Assembly (NCBI RefSeq): GCF_001975725.1
Contig: NZ_CP019434.1
Coordinates: forward strand, 3,312,792-3,376,791
Direction of reading: 5' to 3'
DNA length: 64,000 bases
Source: Acidihalobacter ferrooxydans
Lineage (GTDB): Bacteria > Pseudomonadota > Gammaproteobacteria > DSM-5130 > Acidihalobacteraceae
The translations under genes and the position numbers were made by a program. Positions 12,842 to 22,333 of the stretch are shown one piece after another. The first letter of the stretch is position 1. Every line of letters starts with the position of its first letter. The notes below the pieces were generated by a model. It saw only the letters and a program-made list of their open reading frames with translations. It was not told the DNA's origin and did no database searches.

Positions 12842-13069
12842 GTGATTCAAACTCAAAAAAGTAAACTTGGCGGTTTTCTGACCAGCCTGAACGGCTGGCT
12901 GTACATTTGGTTGCTCGGTACGCCGATTCTGCTGCTGGCTTCCATATTGACTTCGAATGCGGACAGCGCGTATCTGGCGTTCGGCGTGCAACTTCCCTGG
13001 CTCATTCTCACCATGGTTTTGGGTTCTCTGTGGACGCTGCGCGCAAGTTCCTACACGCCGCATCGATGA
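12842..13069 (+). CDS. Small two-helix membrane protein
   Basis: A 75-residue protein starting at GTG, 6 bases after a strong GGAGG. It has a short polar N-terminus (IQTQKSKLGGFLTSLNG) and two hydrophobic helices (about residues 18-36 and 46-65) ending in RASSYTPHR. No family is recognised. Clear ribosome binding and two clean membrane segments favour a real gene. It stands alone between the regulator gene and the convergent pot operon, with about 270 bases upstream. Confidence 0.6.
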   Translation: MIQTQKSKLGGFLTSLNGWLYIWLLGTPILLLASILTSNADSAYLAFGVQLPWLILTMVLGSLWTLRASSYTPHR

Positions 13070-13104
13070 GTGTTTATCGGGCAGAAACAGACACCCGTCA
13101 CACG

Positions 13105-13168
13105 GCCGGGCATAGCCTGCGAGACTCTCGTTGCCACTGCGCAACACACTCGCATGGCGATGCCCGGC
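13105..13168. terminator. Long stem-loop between convergent genes
   Basis: Left arm 13105-13123 (GCCGGGCATAGCCTGCGAG) pairs with right arm 13149-13168 (CTCGCATGGCGATGCCCGGC) with one mismatch and one bulge, and a small GTTGC/GCAAC hairpin sits in the loop. It lies between the small membrane protein gene and the end of the pot operon and could stop transcription from both sides. A repeat element is possible. Confidence 0.5.
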
Positions 13169-13246
13169 GCGCGTCCCGGGTGAATGCCGACAGTTTGTGA
13201 CCACCATGGCCTGACGGCAGCCAGCCAGGCACGCGCCTCCATGTGA

Positions 13247-14098
13247 CTATTCCAGACCACGCATACGCGCATTGCGTCGGCGCAGCAGCTCCAGCGTCAG
13301 AAGCATGACCACCGAGAGCAGGATGATGAGCGTCGCGATCGCCAGGATCGTCGGATTGATGTTGTAGCGTAAGTTGACCCACATTTGCAGCGGCAACGTG
13401 CGTTGTTCGGGGCCCGCAAGGAACATCACGACCACCACTTCGTCGAACGACGTCATGAACGCGAACAGCGCGCCGGAGATAATCCCGGGCATCACCAGCG
13501 GCATCGTCACTTTGAAAAAAGTGTACCAGGGGCTGGCGCCCATGCTCTGCGATGCGCGCACAAGTTGATAATCAAAACCGGCAAGCGTCGCGGTGACCGT
13601 GATCACCACGAACGGGATACCCAGAATCGAGTGCACGATAATGATCCCGATGTACGTATTGACCAGATGCAACGAGGAAAAGTAGAAAAATACCGCCGTT
13701 GCCGTAATGATCAGCGGCACCACCATCGGCAGTATGAGCAGACTGCTGATGAATTGCTTGAGCGGCATATGCGAACGCGACAAGCCCAGCGCCGCCAGCG
13801 TGCCCAGGATAGTTGCGATGAGGGTGGCAATCGGCGCGATGATGAAGCTGTTGCGAATCGCGTGCATCCATGACGGGTCCGTGAACAGATGGTGATACCA
13901 GCGTAGCGAGTAACCCGCCGGGTCCAACGTCAGCATTTTGTGGGTGAACACGAAATACGGCGTCGACGTGAACGACAGCGGAATAATGATAAGCAGCGGG
14001 AGCATCAGGAAGATCAGGACCATGATGCAGAACCCGCGAAAACCGAAATACCATAACCACTGCGCGGGCCCGGCGTATGGCGGCAGATTGATTTTCAT
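13247..14098 (-). CDS. Polyamine-type ABC transporter permease (PotI/PotC-like)
   Basis: Inner-membrane permease, 283 residues, last gene of a four-gene importer operon. It has about six hydrophobic segments and the binding-protein-dependent transport motif (SQSMGASPWYTFFKVTMPL, an EAA-type loop that contacts the ATPase). The FDEVVVVMFLAGPEQRTLPL block is typical of PotC/PotI. The start chosen is the ATG at 14098, which overlaps the upstream permease stop (ATGA). The frame is open further upstream, but without support. The substrate is probably putrescine/spermidine, though related opine or amino-acid uptake systems cannot be excluded. Confidence 0.9.
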   Translation of the reverse strand: MKINLPPYAGPAQWLWYFGFRGFCIMVLIFLMLPLLIIIPLSFTSTPYFVFTHKMLTLDPAGYSLRWYHHLFTDPSWMHAIRNSFIIAPIATLIATILGTLAALGLSRSHMPLKQFISSLLILPMVVPLIITATAVFFYFSSLHLVNTYIGIIIVHSILGIPFVVITVTATLAGFDYQLVRASQSMGASPWYTFFKVTMPLVMPGIISGALFAFMTSFDEVVVVMFLAGPEQRTLPLQMWVNLRYNINPTILAIATLIILLSVVMLLTLELLRRRNARMRGLE

Positions 14099-15351
14099 CC
14101 GAGGCTGACCTTTCCAGCGCCGACGAGGCGGTTGTAGATAAGGTAAAAAACCAGGGCCGCGCCCGTCAGCAGCGTACCCAGCGCGGCCGCCAGTCCCCAA
14201 TTCAGCGATTGCTGAACGTTATAGACGATCATGTTGCTGATGAACTGCCCCGATTGTCCGCCGACCAACTCAGGCGTGATGTAGTAGCCGATCGAGAGGA
14301 TAAACACCAGCAGGCCACCCGCGCCGATTCCGGGGAGCGTGAGCGGCATATAGATTTTCCAGAAGGCGCGCGCGGGATGCGCACCGAGCGAGATGCCCGC
14401 ACGCAGATAACTCGGCGAGATGCCGCGCATGACGCTGTACAAAGGAAGAATCATGAACGGCAGTAGCACCTGCGTCATGGCGACGATGGTGCCGAACTGG
14501 TTGTAAATGAGCTTGAGGCGGTGTTGATCGCCGATGATGTGCGCCCAGACCAGGACGTTGTTGATGACCCCGTGCCCCTGCAAGAGCACGATCCATGAGG
14601 TCGTGCGTACAAGCAACGAGGTCCAGAACGGCAGCAGCACGCAGATCATCAGGAGATTGGACGTTCGATCCGGCAGCGCCGTCAACCAATACGCCAGTGG
14701 ATAACCGAGCAGGACCGTCAGCAGCGTAATGACCGCACTCATCCAGAACGTACGAATGAACAGCGGCACGTAGACCCTGTCGTAGACGGGTTTTTGAACG
14801 ATTTGTCCCTGCTGGTTGTACTTCATATCCAGCGAGGCCAGATAGAAATCGGCCGTAAACGGCGCACTCTGGCGTTTGAGCAGTCGCCAGATCGGTTTCT
14901 CGCCCCACGCTTTGTCAATCTTGATCAGCGCCGCTTTCCAGGGGCCGTGATCGACCCTCGATATGCGCATGGCGGTTTTGTTGATCAGCGTAAAACTGCC
15001 CGGCTGCTCCTCATTCAAGCGCTTGGCGATGCGCCCGAACGTATGGTCGGCGCGTGCGTGCTTCAAATCTTCCGCGACGGCCTTGTACGCCGCCTCGGGC
15101 ACCGGCGTCGAGGGAGACCAGTCGCGCAGCGCCTGCACTGTGTGCGGCATATATTCGGGTATGGTGGGATTGGCGATGCTCAGCCAGAACATTTTGAACA
15201 AGGGCAGAAAGAAAAACACAAGAACGAACAGCAACAGAGGCACCGTGAGCGAAAACGCTCCGAGCCGCCGACGTCGTTCGGTGCGCCGCAGCGCCCGTTT
15301 GAGGTCGGCACCTCCCTCCAGTGTCAATGTTTCCGGGCTGGTGGCTGCCAT
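14095..15351 (-). CDS. Polyamine-type ABC transporter permease (PotH/PotB-like) with long loop
   Basis: Inner-membrane permease, 418 residues. Helix 1 is at about residues 32-55; a long hydrophilic stretch (about 58-195) follows before the remaining five helices. The transport-domain EAA loop is GISLGAHPARAFWKIYMPLT. Typical PotB/PotH proteins are about 285-320 residues, so the loop adds over 100 residues, presumably in the periplasm. It couples to the downstream permease by a four-base overlap. Confidence 0.9.
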   Translation of the reverse strand: MAATSPETLTLEGGADLKRALRRTERRRRLGAFSLTVPLLLFVLVFFFLPLFKMFWLSIANPTIPEYMPHTVQALRDWSPSTPVPEAAYKAVAEDLKHARADHTFGRIAKRLNEEQPGSFTLINKTAMRISRVDHGPWKAALIKIDKAWGEKPIWRLLKRQSAPFTADFYLASLDMKYNQQGQIVQKPVYDRVYVPLFIRTFWMSAVITLLTVLLGYPLAYWLTALPDRTSNLLMICVLLPFWTSLLVRTTSWIVLLQGHGVINNVLVWAHIIGDQHRLKLIYNQFGTIVAMTQVLLPFMILPLYSVMRGISPSYLRAGISLGAHPARAFWKIYMPLTLPGIGAGGLLVFILSIGYYITPELVGGQSGQFISNMIVYNVQQSLNWGLAAALGTLLTGAALVFYLIYNRLVGAGKVSLG

Positions 15352-15466
15352 GCGTGGCGCTCTCCAATTCCGAATGACTTAATGGCCCATCGCCCCGCGC
15401 TGCGTCGCACGCAGCACGGGATTTGGGTATCGATTCTCATCACCGCAGCGTGGCCTGCAGGCGCTC

Positions 15467-16663
15467 CTAGCTGGACAGCCAGGCGCTGAACCGCTGCTTG
15501 AGTTGCGGTCCGTAGTTCGACCAGAAGCTCGCGTTCTTGTGAATCGCCACCGCCAGATGCTCGGGCGTGGTCGGCATGAACGGCATCATTTCCAGCTTCG
15601 GGTTCTTGTAGTACGTACCGATGAGCGGAATCGAGGACTTGCGCGCCGGCGCGTACGCGATGTACTTGGCCTGAGCGGCGAGCTGTTTGGTACTGGTCGA
15701 GAAAGCCAGGAACTTCATCGCCAGCGCCAGACGGTCTTTCGGCAGCCCCGCCGGAATAACCCAGCCGTCCCATTCGTAGAGCGCGCCATCCCAGATGAAA
15801 TCCAGCGGCTGGTGATCGGCGGCGATGGCGTTGAAGATGCGTCCGTTGTAAGCGCTGGCGATCACTGCCTGACCGGAAGCGAGCATCTGCGGCGGCTGCG
15901 CGCCCTGCGTCCACCAAATGCAGTCCTGTTTGATGGTGTCGAGCTTTTTGAACGCGCGATCGACGCCGGCCGGCGTGGCCAGCACCTCGTAAATCTTGTC
16001 GCGCGGTACGCCGTCGGCATACAGCGCCCATTCGAGATTGCCCGCAGGAATTTTCTGCAGCGCGCGCGTACCGGGGAAATTTTCCAGATCAAACACATCC
16101 TTGATCGACTGCGGCGCCTTGTCCTTGAACGCTGTCTTGTTGTACGACAGCAGCGTGTCATAGGCGATTTCCGGCACGAACCCTCCGGTCTTGCCGTCGC
16201 CGCCAAGCGAACCCTTGACGAAATCTTCCGTCGCCGGCGTGCCGTCAGGCGCCGGGGGCAAATCCTTGTCGTAGTTGATCTCATGCACCAGCCCCTGCGA
16301 ATACAGTCGCGATGCGGGGGCCTGGAGAATGTCCAGAAGATCCCAGGACACGTTGCCGGTCTGTTCCTGCGCGGTCAGCAGCGCGGGGCCGGATGCGGCT
16401 TTCTCGATATTATTGAAGGTGACGCCGGTCATCTTGGTGAAGGGTTTTTGATAAGCCATTACCTGACTGAACTGATAGGCCCCGCCCCAAGACACCACAT
16501 TGAGCGTGTTGACGGAACTGGCGAAGGCCGCGCGCGTCCACAGCGCCCCCAGGGAGGACAGTGAGATAACACCCGCAGTCTTGGCTCCCAGCGCCAGAAA
16601 ATCACGGCGGCTGATGCCCAGTTCGTCGATAATGATGTCTGAATCGTTGTCTTTACGCTTCAT
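15467..16663 (-). CDS. Polyamine-type ABC transporter substrate-binding protein (PotD/PotF-like)
   Basis: Periplasmic solute-binding protein, 398 residues. The N-terminus carries a twin-arginine motif (SRRDFLALG) and a hydrophobic stretch ending in AAFA, so export by Tat is likely. The mature chain begins NTLNVVSWGGAYQFSQ, the typical start of the PotD family, and contains WDLLDI and PEIAYDTLLSYNK. The start chosen is the ATG at 16663, preceded by GGAGAAAG; a longer frame upstream lacks a binding site. It sits between the ATPase and the permeases. Confidence 0.9.
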   Translation of the reverse strand: MKRKDNDSDIIIDELGISRRDFLALGAKTAGVISLSSLGALWTRAAFASSVNTLNVVSWGGAYQFSQVMAYQKPFTKMTGVTFNNIEKAASGPALLTAQEQTGNVSWDLLDILQAPASRLYSQGLVHEINYDKDLPPAPDGTPATEDFVKGSLGGDGKTGGFVPEIAYDTLLSYNKTAFKDKAPQSIKDVFDLENFPGTRALQKIPAGNLEWALYADGVPRDKIYEVLATPAGVDRAFKKLDTIKQDCIWWTQGAQPPQMLASGQAVIASAYNGRIFNAIAADHQPLDFIWDGALYEWDGWVIPAGLPKDRLALAMKFLAFSTSTKQLAAQAKYIAYAPARKSSIPLIGTYYKNPKLEMMPFMPTTPEHLAVAIHKNASFWSNYGPQLKQRFSAWLSS

Positions 16664-16756
16664 GGTTTCTTTCTCCGTCTGAGGATGTGATGTTGCAATT
16701 CTGCCGGATCGGGCCGCGCATCGACGTCGTGAATCCGTCATGCGCCCGGGTGGCAT

Positions 16757-17857
16757 TTACGCGGCATCCAGCGCCCGGCAGTCATCGCTGTGCCAGCCGA
16801 CCTTGATCGACATGCCGGCCTTCAGGCGCTGACCTGCGCCCTGGTGGTTGGGACGTTTGAGCACGAAATCGTTTTGTCCGACGACGCTGATACGTGCGCG
16901 GATATGATCGCCAAGGTATATAAGCTCCTCGATCCGCGCATCGAAAATATTCTGGAAACTACCCGGCTCCGGATTGATCATCACCCGCTCGGGACGCACC
17001 GACAACGTTGTCTTGCTACCCACGCCATCGACATTGACCGGCAGGGCATGAATCAGCGAACCGTCCCCAGCGCGAACGACCACGCTGTTGTCGGCCACCT
17101 CCAGCACCGCGCCGGGAATACGGTTGTTCTCGCCAATGAATTGCGCCACGAACGTGCTGGACGGCGCTTCGTAGAGTTCATCGGGCGTCGCCAGTTGCTG
17201 AATGACGCCATCGTTAAACACCGCGATGCGATCCGACATCGTCAACGCTTCGCTCTGATCATGCGTCACGTAAACAACCGTCACGCCCAGGCTGTCATGA
17301 ATGTGCTTGATCTCGTACTGCATCTGTTCGCGCAACTGCTTGTCCAGCGCACCGAGAGGCTCATCCATCAACACCAGCTTGGGTTCAAACACCAGTGCGC
17401 GCGCCACCGCGACGCGCTGCTGCTGCCCGCCGGACAACTGGGCCGGCCGGCGTTCGCCGAACCCCGCCAGCCCGACCATATCCAGCACTTTTTCAGCCTG
17501 GCCCCGAGCCTCGGCGTTGGCCATCTTGCGCACCTTGAGCGGGAACATCAGATTCTCGATCACCGTCATGTGCGGGAACAGTGCGTAGTTCTGGAACACC
17601 ATTCCGATATCGCGCTTGTGCGGCGCGACATGGTTGATCGGCTTGCCGTCGAGAAAAATTTCCCCATGCGTCGCGGTTTCGAACCCGGCCAGCATCATCA
17701 GACAGGTGGTCTTGCCCGAGCCGCTGGGACCGAGCATGGTCAGAAATTCTCCCGCCTCGATGTCCAGATTGAGATTCTTAACCACCAGCGTTTCGCCGTC
17801 GTAGCTTTTCTGTACGCCATCGAAGCGGACATATGCATCGTTATTCTGGTCGGGCAT
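16757..17857 (-). CDS. potA: Polyamine-type ABC transporter ATP-binding protein (PotA-like)
   Basis: Cytoplasmic ATPase, 366 residues, first gene of the importer operon. Walker A is GPSGSGKTTC, the Q-loop is MVFQNYALFPH, the signature is LSGGQQQRVAVARAL, Walker B is LVLMDEPLGALD and the switch histidine is in VTHDQ. A C-terminal TOBE domain (about 270-360) is present, as in PotA. There is no convincing Shine-Dalgarno sequence before the ATG. A (TTGG)7 tract starts 27 bases upstream, and a 770-base stretch without genes precedes it. Confidence 0.92.
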   Translation of the reverse strand: MPDQNNDAYVRFDGVQKSYDGETLVVKNLNLDIEAGEFLTMLGPSGSGKTTCLMMLAGFETATHGEIFLDGKPINHVAPHKRDIGMVFQNYALFPHMTVIENLMFPLKVRKMANAEARGQAEKVLDMVGLAGFGERRPAQLSGGQQQRVAVARALVFEPKLVLMDEPLGALDKQLREQMQYEIKHIHDSLGVTVVYVTHDQSEALTMSDRIAVFNDGVIQQLATPDELYEAPSSTFVAQFIGENNRIPGAVLEVADNSVVVRAGDGSLIHALPVNVDGVGSKTTLSVRPERVMINPEPGSFQNIFDARIEELIYLGDHIRARISVVGQNDFVLKRPNHQGAGQRLKAGMSIKVGWHSDDCRALDAA

Positions 17858-17883
17858 CAGATCACACCATCAGATCGATTCGA

Positions 17884-17911
17884 TTGGTTGGTTGGTTGGT
17901 TGGTTGGTTGG
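17884..17911. repeat. Tetranucleotide repeat (TTGG)7 upstream of potA
   Basis: Seven perfect TTGG units (CCAA on the potA strand) lie 27 bases upstream of the potA start codon, in its probable leader or promoter. Tracts of this kind change length by slipped-strand mispairing and can switch or tune expression of the next gene. Confidence 0.85.
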
Positions 17912-18574
17912 AAAACAGAAACGGTTTGGATCCGCATGAAGCCCGGTCACGGACGGCGTTTTTCGCGGCGCATCGCGCGGACAGATCACCACCGGCAACG
18001 GCACAGATGCCCACGCCAGCCCCAAAGCTCGACTTGTCTGCATGAACGCAGGCCAAGATACCCCGCTGCCTATCCTCAGATACTTCCAGATCACAAGTGC
18101 CCCCCGACGCGCGCCCTCTTAACGTTGCAAGGGCTTTTGATCCGATGCCATGTCGCTCGCATGCACAAAGTCCGCGTCTTGAAAATCGTTCGGCGACCAC
18201 CCTATCGCGCCATCATCCTGACGGCCTTGACAAACCGTTGCGGACGACAGGTGGCTTATTCGCCAGTTAATGCCTTTCTTTATATAAACCCGTTATCGAA
18301 AAAGATGCAAGAAACCGCATGGTTTTTACAGAACTTAGGCAGTTTACGCAAACGTAATATTAATATAAAAATCAATTTATTATAGAAAATCAGCTCATAC
18401 TGAATCGACACTAAAAAATGCGCCGCTTTTACTGAGAATCCAGCACAATAATGCGCAAAAAGAGCGACTTAACGCCCACTCAATGACCGCGGTGGTCACA
18501 ATGTGCTGATAGCGGTCAATTGCGCGGGGCATAGCCCGAGCAACCTAGGAGCCTGTCTACTTTCGGCAAACAGA
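17912..18574. other. Long intergenic stretch upstream of potA
   Basis: About 660 bases without a supported gene between the potA leader and the proX terminator. The part at about 18260-18420 is AT-rich and out of character with its surroundings. It should contain the potA promoter, but I saw no clear boxes, inverted repeats of note or known RNA. An open frame across it on the plus strand is an extension of a potA shadow. Confidence 0.4.
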
Positions 18575-18596
18575 CGGGGCTTCCGAAGAAGCCCCG
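18575..18596 (-). terminator. Terminator after proX
   Basis: A perfect 8-bp stem (CGGGGCTT / AAGCCCCG) with a 6-base loop, 31 bases after the proX stop. On the minus strand it is followed by TCTGTTTG, a modest T-rich tail. Confidence 0.65.
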
Positions 18597-18627
18597 CCAT
18601 CACTTGCCTGGCGAAGGACTCAGTCGC

Positions 18628-19494
18628 TCACGACACCCAACTGTTGACCATCTTCGGATGCGCTTTGATCCACGCCCCTACTGCAGCCTTGACGCTGGTG
18701 CCATTCTTGACCTCCAGCATCAAAGCGGATAACTGCGCGCGGGGAATCGCGAAGCGGTTCAAAAAGGCATACACCGCGGGCGACTTCTTCGCCAGCGCTG
18801 GGTTGGCCATAGTCCCGATGTAACCGCCCTTACCGTAGATATGCTTGGGATCCTTGAGGAACTTGATGTCGAATTTGGCCCACATCCACATCGGCGTCCA
18901 TGCGGTCACGGCGATCCACTGCTTGTTCTTGATCGCGCGCTTCAGCTGCGCGGTCATCGCCGCAACGGAACTGGTCTGCAGATGAAAACCACTCAGTCCG
19001 TAGGCCTTGATCGCCTTCTCGGTATCGATATTGATGCCAGCGCCGGCGCCTACACCGACGATACGGCCCTGGAACTTGCCGGCATATTTCTTGAGGCCTG
19101 CGATCGTGTTCACAGGCACGTATTTGGGCACAGCAATGCCGAGCCGCGTGCCGGTCACGTTAGGCCCCATGGGCACAACCTTCTGCCAGAGCTTTTCGTA
19201 GTAAACCTTATGCGTCGTGGGCAACCAGGCCGTGAGCATTGCGTCGGTATGATCGCTGGCCACGGCCTCCCACATCGGACCGGCGCCGGATGCAACAAGG
19301 TCGACCGGGTTGCCCAGACGTTGCTTGATGACTGCAGCGGCCAAATGGGTCGTGATATCACTGGACGGCCAACTCTGCACATAACCGAGTTTAATGGTCG
19401 GCTTGTCCGCAGCGTGCGCGGCGGGCAATAGCCCCATACCGAGGGTCGCGGCGGCCAGCAGGCCTGCCTGCAAAATACGTTTGAATTGCTTCAT
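18628..19494 (-). CDS. proX: Glycine betaine/quaternary amine ABC transporter substrate-binding protein
   Basis: Periplasmic binding protein of the OpuAC/ProX family, 288 residues. A Sec signal peptide is present (MKQFKRILQAGLLAAATLGM, cleavage after AAHA). The mature chain starts IKLGYVQSWPSSDITTHLA and contains AWLPTTHKVYYEKLW and WIAVTAWTPMWMWAKF, tryptophan-rich segments typical of quaternary-ammonium binding. The start chosen is the ATG at 19494, which gives a clean signal peptide. It is the last gene of a proV-proW-proX operon; the substrate is probably glycine betaine or proline betaine for osmoprotection. Confidence 0.9.
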   Translation of the reverse strand: MKQFKRILQAGLLAAATLGMGLLPAAHAADKPTIKLGYVQSWPSSDITTHLAAAVIKQRLGNPVDLVASGAGPMWEAVASDHTDAMLTAWLPTTHKVYYEKLWQKVVPMGPNVTGTRLGIAVPKYVPVNTIAGLKKYAGKFQGRIVGVGAGAGINIDTEKAIKAYGLSGFHLQTSSVAAMTAQLKRAIKNKQWIAVTAWTPMWMWAKFDIKFLKDPKHIYGKGGYIGTMANPALAKKSPAVYAFLNRFAIPRAQLSALMLEVKNGTSVKAAVGAWIKAHPKMVNSWVS

Positions 19495-19495
19495 G

Positions 19496-20356
19496 TTACT
19501 TGTTCCTCTTCTGTCCGAAGGATTGGGTAATACGATCCAGAATGATCGCGAGAATAACGACCGCCAGACCACCGACGAAACCTTTGCCAACGTCGAGCTG
19601 ATTGATGCCTTGCAGGACAACGTTGCCGAGACCGCCCGCGCCGATCATCGAAGCGATGACCACCATCGACAACCCGAGCATGATCGACTGGTTCACCCCG
19701 GCCATGATCGATGGCAATGCGCTCGGCAGCTGCACCTTGATCAGCATTTGCCACCAGGTGGCGCCGAAAGAGTTGGAGGCCTCGACCAGTTCGTGCGGCA
19801 CCTGGCGGATGCCTAGCGTGGTCAGACGGATCAGCGGCGGCAAGGCGAAAATGACCGTGGAAATGACCCCGGGCACCAGGCCGAGGCCAAAGAAAATCAC
19901 CGCTGGCACGAGGTACACGAAGGCCGGCATGGTCTGCATGATATCCAGCACCGGACGCATGATGCGGTCGGCCAGTTCACTGCGCCCACCGATGATGCCT
20001 AGTGGCAGCCCGATAATGACGACCATGATCTCGGCAGCGAGTACCAGTGCGAGGGTTTCCATCAGCGCGGCCCAGTAGCCGAGATTGAGCACCAGCAGCA
20101 ACCCGAGCACGGAAAACACGCCCAAACCCCAGCCAGCCTTACGCCGCCAGCCGAGCAGCCAGACCGAGACCGCCCCGATTGCCGCGACGAAAACAAACGG
20201 TGGCAGAGCCAGCAGTCCGTTGGTAAGGCCGGCAATGAGAAAGTGCACACCAGCGGTGATTGCGTTGAAAGCGCCCGCGTAATGGTCGGTCAGATAATTG
20301 ACGCTATGGCTAACGCCTTCGCCGATTGGTAACGGTTGACCCAGTTGAAAGTTCAT
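19496..20356 (-). CDS. proW: Glycine betaine ABC transporter permease
   Basis: Inner-membrane permease, 286 residues, ProW/OpuAB family. Hydrophobic helices run from about residue 45, and the conserved blocks [19 protein letters not shown] and [20 protein letters not shown] (the EAA loop) are present, followed by [20 protein letters not shown]. The start is the ATG at 20356 behind AAGGGA. The gene ends one base before the proX start and lies 10 bases after proV, so the three are co-transcribed. Confidence 0.93.
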   Translation of the reverse strand: MNFQLGQPLPIGEGVSHSVNYLTDHYAGAFNAITAGVHFLIAGLTNGLLALPPFVFVAAIGAVSVWLLGWRRKAGWGLGVFSVLGLLLVLNLGYWAALMETLALVLAAEIMVVIIGLPLGIIGGRSELADRIMRPVLDIMQTMPAFVYLVPAVIFFGLGLVPGVISTVIFALPPLIRLTTLGIRQVPHELVEASNSFGATWWQMLIKVQLPSALPSIMAGVNQSIMLGLSMVVIASMIGAGGLGNVVLQGINQLDVGKGFVGGLAVVILAIILDRITQSFGQKRNK

Positions 20357-20366
20357 GAAAAATCCC

Positions 20367-21605
20367 TTAGGCGACGCTTTCCACGACAGGATGCTCGCCG
20401 CCGCCAACCGCATCGGTCGAACCTTGCGCCAGCGCGGCGAGCAATGTGCTCTTATCCACAATGCCGACGACGCGCCCGCGTTCATCGAGCACGATGATCG
20501 GTGAGGTTTTTGCGTTGACCAGGTGTATCAGATCGCTCAGACGGGTATCGGGCGATGCCGTCGGCAACGCTTCCAGAGCATCATCGGCAAGCCGCTCGGC
20601 ATCGCGCTGACGGATCGCCGTATCCAGCCCGACGTAGCCGCGCAATCGGCGGGCACTGTCAACCATTACCAAGCCACCGAAACCGCTGCGCTCCATCTTA
20701 CGCAGCAGGGTGCGCGGCGCGTCTTCTGGATGCGCCGTGGTAGTAGGCTGGCGCATGATCTGCCCTGCGGTCAGCACCTGTGTGCGGTCAGCCCCTTCGA
20801 CAAAGGCGGACACGTAATCATCGGCCGGATGCTCGATAATTTCCTCAGGTGTGCCCACCTGAATCAACCGACCGTCACGCATGATGGCGATGCGATTACC
20901 CAGCTTGAGCGCTTCGTCGAGATCGTGCGAAACGAACACAATGGTCTTACCGAGGCGGTCCTGTATTTCCAGCAAATCATCCTGCAACTGGTTGCGAATC
21001 AACGGATCGAGTGCGCTGAACGCCTCATCCATAAGCAGTATTTCCGGGTCGGCGGCCAACGCGCGCGCCAGCCCGACGCGCTGTTGCATGCCACCCGAAA
21101 GTTCAGATGCGTACTTGCTTTCATAGCCGCCCAGGCCAACGGTCTCGATGACTTCCTGCGCCTTCGCGCGCCGCTCGACTTTGGGCACGCCCTGGATTTC
21201 CAGGCCAAACTCCACGTTACCCATCACCGTGCGGTGCGGCAGCAACGCAAAGCTCTGAAACACCATGCCAAACTTCTGCCGACGCAGCTCTCGCAGCGCT
21301 TTCACACCGAGTTCGGTGATGTCCTGACCATCGATATGGACACGCCCGGTGGAGGGTTCGTGCAACCGGTTGATCAAGCGCAACAGCGTGGATTTACCGC
21401 TGCCGGAAAGTCCCATGATGACGAAAATTTCGCCGCTCATGATCTCCATCGAGACATCAAATGCACCAACGACAGCCGCGTGCGCACTCTGTACCTCGGC
21501 CTTAGCCTTGCCGGCGCGCAGATCGTCGATAGCGCGCTGAGCCTGCCGTCCGAACACTTTGCTCACAGACTCCAGACGAATCCTGGTGCGGGGTTCTTTT
21601 ATCAC
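20367..21605 (-). CDS. proV: Glycine betaine ABC transporter ATP-binding protein with CBS domains
   Basis: ATPase of the betaine importer, 412 residues. It starts with the ProV-type extension ([14 protein letters not shown]), then Walker [12 protein letters not shown], signature [16 protein letters not shown] and Walker [15 protein letters not shown]. Two CBS domains follow (about 275-400), which in this family sense ionic strength or nucleotides and gate transport. It is the first gene of the operon, reading away from an AT-rich 199-base region shared with the gene at 21805. Confidence 0.94.
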   Translation of the reverse strand: MIKEPRTRIRLESVSKVFGRQAQRAIDDLRAGKAKAEVQSAHAAVVGAFDVSMEIMSGEIFVIMGLSGSGKSTLLRLINRLHEPSTGRVHIDGQDITELGVKALRELRRQKFGMVFQSFALLPHRTVMGNVEFGLEIQGVPKVERRAKAQEVIETVGLGGYESKYASELSGGMQQRVGLARALAADPEILLMDEAFSALDPLIRNQLQDDLLEIQDRLGKTIVFVSHDLDEALKLGNRIAIMRDGRLIQVGTPEEIIEHPADDYVSAFVEGADRTQVLTAGQIMRQPTTTAHPEDAPRTLLRKMERSGFGGLVMVDSARRLRGYVGLDTAIRQRDAERLADDALEALPTASPDTRLSDLIHLVNAKTSPIIVLDERGRVVGIVDKSTLLAALAQGSTDAVGGGEHPVVESVA

Positions 21606-21804
21606 GTATGACCTGAGTTATTGCGGTTGATCTTTTTCACCCTAACCTATTAAGAAATTATATGCAAAATACTATAAAAATAGGATTAAAAAACATAAAA
21701 CTATCTTAAATAACCACAATTTTTCTTATATTTATCGGGAAAATATCTATTACACGCATATAGTTTATCGTATTATTCGTACAAACCTTAAGGGGCGATA
21801 CTCG
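21606..21804. promoter_or_regulatory. AT-rich divergent promoter region, proV / unknown gene
   Basis: 199 bases, very AT-rich compared with its flanks, between two divergent starts. It must hold the proV promoter and that of the gene at 21805, which has AAGGGG ten bases before its ATG. No clear palindrome was found. Confidence 0.5.
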
Positions 21805-22293
21805 ATGGACACAATGGCTGTACTCACCGGGAAAAAGCTCGACAAAATGATTGAGGAGGGCGGCATCGGCTACTGGAAGGCGGATGCCAGGCGCGTGGCA
21901 CAATGCCTCTATATTCTGGCCATTGCCAATGCCAGGAGCGGCATTACCCAATTCAGTTCAGCGGACCAAAACAAAGGTTATTTGCTCGGCAGAATTGCCG
22001 GCACTTTCCGCCCACCAGAACACCCTGACCGACTGGTGATTGTCATCAGCGAATATGCAGAAATCGACCTGCCAAACGCTTGGCCAGGCTACCGAAACCC
22101 TGTGTTCTATACCGATCTTGAGACACTCGGCATTGATGCCCGTGCGCTCGACTGGAAAACGTTTCCGTTTATCAAACGTGACGATACGGCGAACGATACC
22201 GTTCAGGCGCTGTCTGTTGTAGAGGCTAAACTTGGCTTGGCCAAAAAATTCGGGGTCAACCCGGACCAGATCGAGATTATCATTCGCGGTTGA
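21805..22293 (+). CDS. Conserved-looking hypothetical protein
   Basis: A 162-residue soluble protein; I cannot assign a named family or function. It begins LTGKKLDKMIEEGGIGYWKA and contains a mixed alpha/beta core with GYLLGRIAGTF, VIVISEYAEIDLPNAWPGYRNPV and a C-terminal helix-strand unit VVEAKLGLAKKFGVNPDQIEIIIRG. There are no signal peptide or membrane segments. A good ribosome-binding site (AAGGGG) and a clean stop support it as real. It is followed 40 bases later by an amidotransferase-like gene and may form a small operon with it. Confidence 0.75.
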   Translation: MDTMAVLTGKKLDKMIEEGGIGYWKADARRVAQCLYILAIANARSGITQFSSADQNKGYLLGRIAGTFRPPEHPDRLVIVISEYAEIDLPNAWPGYRNPVFYTDLETLGIDARALDWKTFPFIKRDDTANDTVQALSVVEAKLGLAKKFGVNPDQIEIIIRG

Positions 22294-22333
22294 TAGCTCG
22301 CCGCCTGTCACAGACGACCGGAGCGCAAGACGG

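Noticed and set aside
17884-17911. Possible CRISPR-like repeat
   Set aside because: Units are only four bases with no spacers; it is a simple tandem repeat. No CRISPR array or cas gene was found in the window.
16790-18385. 531-codon open frame on the plus strand over potA and the upstream gap
   Set aside because: Mostly the complement of potA; the remainder is His/Arg-rich noise without a ribosome-binding site.
18545-18565. Further family 1 repeat end (AGGAGCCTGTC...)
   Set aside because: Only the first ten bases match the element end; the following bases belong to the proX terminator region.
21805-22293. Cyanase (cynS) next to nitrogen and osmolyte genes
   Set aside because: Size is similar but the cyanase helix-turn-helix and active-site sequence are absent.
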